Assembly: GCA_910585395.1 (NCBI GenBank)
Contig: CAJUCK010000078.1
Coordinates: 1-9,962, forward strand
Direction: 5' to 3'
DNA from: an uncultured Lachnospiraceae bacterium
GTDB taxonomy: Bacteria; Bacillota; Clostridia; Lachnospirales; Lachnospiraceae
Length of the DNA: 9,962 bases
Shown: positions 6,611-9,962 of the stretch, in pieces
Layout of the letters: each line of letters starts with the position of its first letter
Position numbering within the stretch: the first letter of the stretch is position 1
Program-made: the position numbers and the translations under genes
Notes under the pieces: model-generated
The model's database searches: none
Told to the model about the DNA's origin: nothing
The model's input: only the letters and a program-made list of their open reading frames with translations

Positions 6611-8602
6611 ATGAAAAGGAAATTGCTGGGAATTATGGCTGTTCTGTGTACATGGATGGTTTTTGCACAGCCGGTAAAAGCAGAGTCATATCAGTACGAC
6701 AGTGCAAGTAACACGTATACCATTAAAGCGACAAGCGGAAATATTACAGATGCTGTGAATTCTGCCCTGGATGCCATGAATACGACATCAGCAAACCAGG
6801 GAACTCTGGTGATAAAGCCAGGATCTTATAGTGTGAATCTGATTATGCTGGATAAGTCCTACGTCACAATTAAGGCAAAGGGGGCAGCTCTGAAATTTAT
6901 GGGCAGCAGTGTAAATGGACAGTATCTCATAAAATGTACCAGTCAATCTACCACAGGAGTGGTTATAGATGGAGGTACATGGGATGGAAATAAGAAGGCG
7001 TCCTATATATTCAATTTCAGCAGCAGCAGCAGTCCGGCAAAGAAATTGACGGTTCAGAACTGTACTCTCAAGAATGCCAAAGATTCCAATATTCGTGTAG
7101 ATGGAGGAAAAGAGATTGTTCTGGACAACATAACTTCTACCGGGAGCAAATATGGAATTGATATTAAGAGATCTTCTGGCGTAACAGTAAAAGATTCTTC
7201 GGTATATTCCTGTGAGGCGGGAATTGATATGCGCAGCATGGCGGGAACAGAGAATATAATCCAAGATTGTAAGATATATAAATGTACTAAGGTGGGAATG
7301 CAGATTAAGGACGCACCTACCGTTGTTACAGCCAAAGGAGGAAGCTGTAATGACAATTATGCAGGTATTTCACTGACGACAGGGGCAAAAATGAATCTCA
7401 GTGGAATTGATGTTTCCAATAATAAGAGCAATGGCATTTCACCAGTGGGAAGTAAAAAGAAAAGAACAGTTCTGAATATATCAGACAGCAGTTTTAATAA
7501 TAATGGCAGACATGGCGTGGCGGCTGCCTTGTACGTGGAGGTAACTGCGAAAAACAGCCAGATGAACGGCAATGCATCAAACGGCGTTATGATGCGTGAT
7601 TACTGTACTTCCAAAGGATTGACCAATCTGGTTACAAATGCCAACAAAGCCAATGGAATACTGATTAACGATGGTTCCACCTGTAAAATTATTTCTGGAT
7701 GCACGGCATTGAAAAATAAAGCCAATGGATTGATGCTTCAGGATGTTGCTGTGAAACTGGAAAGAGTGAATGCATCTGAGAATAAAAATTGTGGTGTATA
7801 TGTGTCTGCCAAAGCAAAGAAAACGATAACAGTAAAAAATTCTGCAATGAAAAAGAATGCCAATAATGGCATGTATGTCTGTGAAAAAGCAGGTTATGTT
7901 ATCAGCGGCACAAAAATTCAGAACAATAAGAAGTCTGGCATTGACAGCAACGGTGGTTTTATAAAACTTAATGGAAAAGGAAATACCATATCAGGAAATA
8001 AGAAATATGGCGTCTGTATGCGCGGACTGAATGGACAGAAGGGAGATTTGCGCATAACAAATGGAACGATTTCAGCAAATAAAAATGCAGGAGTTTATTT
8101 TTATGGAAATGTTACAGGATTCTGCAGCAGTGCAGTGATAAAAGGAAACATGACAGGCATTACAGTGGCAGAAGGAGCTGATGTAAGCAAGATCAGTTCC
8201 AATACGATTAAAGACAATGCTCAATTTGGAATCGCTGTTTACAAGAGCAAAAGTGGAAAAACCACCGCAATGGCACAGTGTTCAGGAAATAATCTCAGTA
8301 ATCCCAAAGCATTAAATGAGATTAAGTTCTGGCCAGGAACCAGGGTTCCTTCAAAGCTGAAAGTGATAGAGCCTGTGACAATTGATAAAACAGTCAAATC
8401 TGGCAAAAAGAAAGTGACAGGAAGGGCTGCATCTGGATATAAAGTTACAGTGACAGCAAACGGCAGGAAATTTAAAGCGAAACAGGCGTCTTCCAATGGC
8501 ACTTATTCCGTAAATGTTACTGCTTTGAAATCCAGAAAAAATGTGGAAGTTATGATACAGGACAGCTATAGAAATAAAATAACCGCTTCTAAAAAGATGT
8601 AA
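6611..8602 (+). CDS. Secreted right-handed parallel beta-helix protein with C-terminal Ig-like domain
   Basis: A 663-residue exported protein of unknown function. A signal peptide is clear: basic MKRK, a hydrophobic core, and probable cleavage after VKA at residue 24. Residues about 60-550 form a beta-helix of pectate-lyase type (PbH1 repeats). From about 248 to 545 there are some 13 turns of roughly 22 residues, each with an N-x-x-x-G-I/V ladder such as NKSNGIS, NASNGVMM, NKANGILI and NAQFGIAV. Residues about 585-663 look like a bacterial Ig-like domain (VTGRAASGYKVTVTANG, then SNGTYSVNV). There is no LPxTG, LysM, dockerin or membrane anchor, and the mature protein is very lysine-rich, so it may bind anionic wall polymers or polysaccharide. 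Catalytic residues of known polysaccharide lyases are not evident. It follows the HAD gene by 35 bases with an AGAGGTAGG ribosome-binding site, so it may be read through from the ter operon. Confidence 0.88.
   Translation: MKRKLLGIMAVLCTWMVFAQPVKAESYQYDSASNTYTIKATSGNITDAVNSALDAMNTTSANQGTLVIKPGSYSVNLIMLDKSYVTIKAKGAALKFMGSSVNGQYLIKCTSQSTTGVVIDGGTWDGNKKASYIFNFSSSSSPAKKLTVQNCTLKNAKDSNIRVDGGKEIVLDNITSTGSKYGIDIKRSSGVTVKDSSVYSCEAGIDMRSMAGTENIIQDCKIYKCTKVGMQIKDAPTVVTAKGGSCNDNYAGISLTTGAKMNLSGIDVSNNKSNGISPVGSKKKRTVLNISDSSFNNNGRHGVAAALYVEVTAKNSQMNGNASNGVMMRDYCTSKGLTNLVTNANKANGILINDGSTCKIISGCTALKNKANGLMLQDVAVKLERVNASENKNCGVYVSAKAKKTITVKNSAMKKNANNGMYVCEKAGYVISGTKIQNNKKSGIDSNGGFIKLNGKGNTISGNKKYGVCMRGLNGQKGDLRITNGTISANKNAGVYFYGNVTGFCSSAVIKGNMTGITVAEGADVSKISSNTIKDNAQFGIAVYKSKSGKTTAMAQCSGNNLSNPKALNEIKFWPGTRVPSKLKVIEPVTIDKTVKSGKKKVTGRAASGYKVTVTANGRKFKAKQASSNGTYSVNVTALKSRKNVEVMIQDSYRNKITASKKM
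7350..8245 (+). repeat. Protein-level PbH1 repeat array (about 13 turns)
   Basis: This part of the beta-helix gene encodes about 13 successive turns with an N-x-x-x-G-I/V ladder, spaced mostly 20-30 residues apart. The nucleotide repeats are degenerate (AATGGCAT-like and AATAAxAA-like pieces recur), so the array is old at DNA level and maintained by protein structure rather than by recent slippage. Confidence 0.7.
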
Positions 8603-8656
8603 ATTTATCAGAGATGTAATTAGTTTCTTTGGCTGGCTGTTAAAGGATAAAGAACG

Positions 8657-9962
8657 ATGAACAGAGATCTGACAAAAGGGCCAGTTATGAGGTCCATGCT
8701 GCTTTTTGCATTTCCAATGATTTTGGGAAATTTGCTGCAGCAATGTTATAATGTGGCGGATACGCTGATTGTGGGAAAATTTCTTGGCAGCAGCGCCCTG
8801 GCTGCCGTAGGGTCATCATTTACGCTGATGACCTTTCTTTCGTCTATTCTGCTGGGTTTGTGTATGGGAAGCGGAGCAGTTTTTTCTATACGGTACGGGA
8901 AGCAGGATGAAGCAGGATTAAAAGAGAGTATTTGTGCTTCTTTTGTACTGATTGTGGGTCTGACAATTTTTTTAAATATTCTGGCTTTTGTGTTTCTGGA
9001 TGAGATACAAATTTTTCTTCAGGTGCCAGAAGAGGTATGGCAGCTTATGAGAAGCTATCTGTCTGTAATCTTCTGCGGAATAGCGGCGACTTTTTTGTAC
9101 AATTACTTCGCGTCTTTTCTGCGGGCAGTAGGTAATTCCGTGACACCACTTGTTTTTCTGGCGGTTTCCGCAGTCTTAAATATCTTTTTGGATTTGTGGT
9201 TTGTGCTGGGGCTTGGCTTTGGTGTGCAGGGAGCTGCAGCGGCAACAGTGATTGCCCAGTATATCTCTGGAATTGGGATTGCTGTTTATACACGGATGTG
9301 CTGCTCCCAGTTTACAGGCATATTCGGCTGTCTGCGGATTCGATGGTCATGTATCAGGGAAATTGCCGGTTTTTCTGTGCTGACCTGCGTCCAGCAGTCG
9401 GTGATGAATCTGGGAATTCTCATGGTGCAGGGCCTGGTGAACAGTTTTGGGGCAGTAGTTATGGCGGCTTTTGCAGCAGCAGTTAAGATTGATGCTTTTG
9501 CCTACATGCCAGTGCAGGATTTCGGCAATGCTTTCTCTACCTTTATTGCTCAAAACTACGGCGCAGAGAAGCCAGAACGCATTCGTGACGGACTGAAAGG
9601 AGCAATTGCGGCTGCCATGATTTTCTGCTTGATAATTTCAGTGGGGGTATGGGTCTTTGCACGGCCATTGATGGAGCTGTTTGTAGAAAGGGGAGAGACA
9701 GCATGTATTTATCAAAGCAGACGAAACGGCGGTTGTTGCGGAAGGCGTGCATTTTCTGCACGTAGTCGGACCGTTTTATTGCGGAATCGGCTGTCTGTTT
9801 TTACTGTACGGCCTGTATCGTGCCATGGGGAAACCGGGGATGTCTGTAATTCTCACAGTTATTTCTCTGGGGACTCGTGTATTGCTGGCATATGTGCTGT
9901 CAGCAATACCTTCTGTGGGAGTGAAGGGGATCTGGTGGTCTATTCCAATCGGGTGGTTTCTT
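8657..9962 (+). pseudogene. MATE-family multidrug efflux transporter, frame disrupted and cut by window end
   Basis: MATE proteins export drugs and cationic compounds by Na+ or H+ antiport. The ATG at 8657 follows AAAGGA by about nine bases. The reading frame gives a typical MATE N-terminus (LTKGPVMRSMLLFAFPMILG) and the diagnostic LLQQCYNVADTLIVGKFLG. It continues through the second repeat (DAFAYMPVQDFGNAFSTFIAQNYGA) to PLMELFV, near 9685. From there the same frame turns into Arg/Cys-rich nonsense with no stop before the window ends. The correct protein continues in another frame from about 9711 (IKADETAVVAEGVHFLHVVG, then GCLFLLYGLYRAMGKPGMSV). Frame 2 therefore changes to frame 3. Either the gene is broken or the read or assembly has an indel; if intact, it is an ordinary MATE exporter. 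It lies 54 bases after the beta-helix gene and has no obvious functional tie to ter. Confidence 0.85.
9683..9710 (+). other. Probable 28-base insertion causing the MATE frameshift
   Basis: Taking out 9683-9710 joins TTT at 9680-9682 to ATCAAAGCAGACGAAACG. This restores one continuous frame reading LMELFIKADETAVVAEGV, with the short spacing usual for MATE proteins at this loop. The segment is 28 bases, one more than a multiple of three, so it explains the shift. TTT occurs at both edges, so the exact ends are ambiguous. A single extra A in AAA at 9714-9716 would also repair the frame but would leave about nine extra residues in the loop. Confidence 0.5.

Noticed and set aside
6788..7264. 158-codon open frame on the - strand opposite the beta-helix gene
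   Set aside because: It is an antisense shadow of a repetitive coding region with no family-like sequence and no supporting signals.
8603..8656. Possible terminator or promoter between the beta-helix and MATE genes
   Set aside because: I found no stem followed by a T-run and no convincing -35/-10 pair in these 54 bases; only a weak AAAGGA ribosome-binding site is visible.
9196..9486. 96-codon open frame on the + strand overlapping the MATE gene
   Set aside because: It is an out-of-frame, Cys/Gly/Ser-rich reading of clear MATE coding sequence.

Overview
The window looks like chromosomal DNA from a Gram-positive gut-type Firmicute, most likely Lachnospiraceae-like. This is inferred from moderate GC, strong AGGAGG ribosome-binding sites, tightly packed same-strand genes, and the protein families present. 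Everything recognisable is on the + strand. There is no intergenic stretch over 300 bases; the longest clear gaps are about 35-60 bases.

Bases 1-6575 form one apparent ter (tellurite/stress) operon. It contains the last codons of an unidentified upstream gene, a TelA-family protein, three consecutive TerD-family calcium-binding paralogs, a PMCA-like P-type Ca2+ ATPase, and a HAD phosphatase whose GTG start lies two bases after the ATPase stop. TerD proteins bind Ca2+ and the ATPase should export it, so the cluster reads as a Ca2+-linked envelope or stress response module. TerC, the usual membrane partner, is not in the window.

Bases 6611-8602 encode a secreted, lysine-rich, right-handed parallel beta-helix protein with a C-terminal Ig-like domain. 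It lies 35 bases after the HAD gene, so it may be co-transcribed, though a weak promoter candidate lies just upstream.

Bases 8657-9962 hold a MATE-family multidrug exporter cut by the window end. Its reading frame breaks near 9683-9717. The break is best explained by about 28 extra bases, which shift the last third out of frame.

Non-coding structure worth noting includes a strong hairpin inside the first codons of the HAD gene and a 10-bp hairpin between the second and third terD genes whose loop resembles a ribosome-binding site. I see no tRNA, rRNA, CRISPR array, insertion sequence or convincing intrinsic terminator. The gene families are known; the least explained items are the beta-helix protein, the two hairpins and the broken MATE gene.
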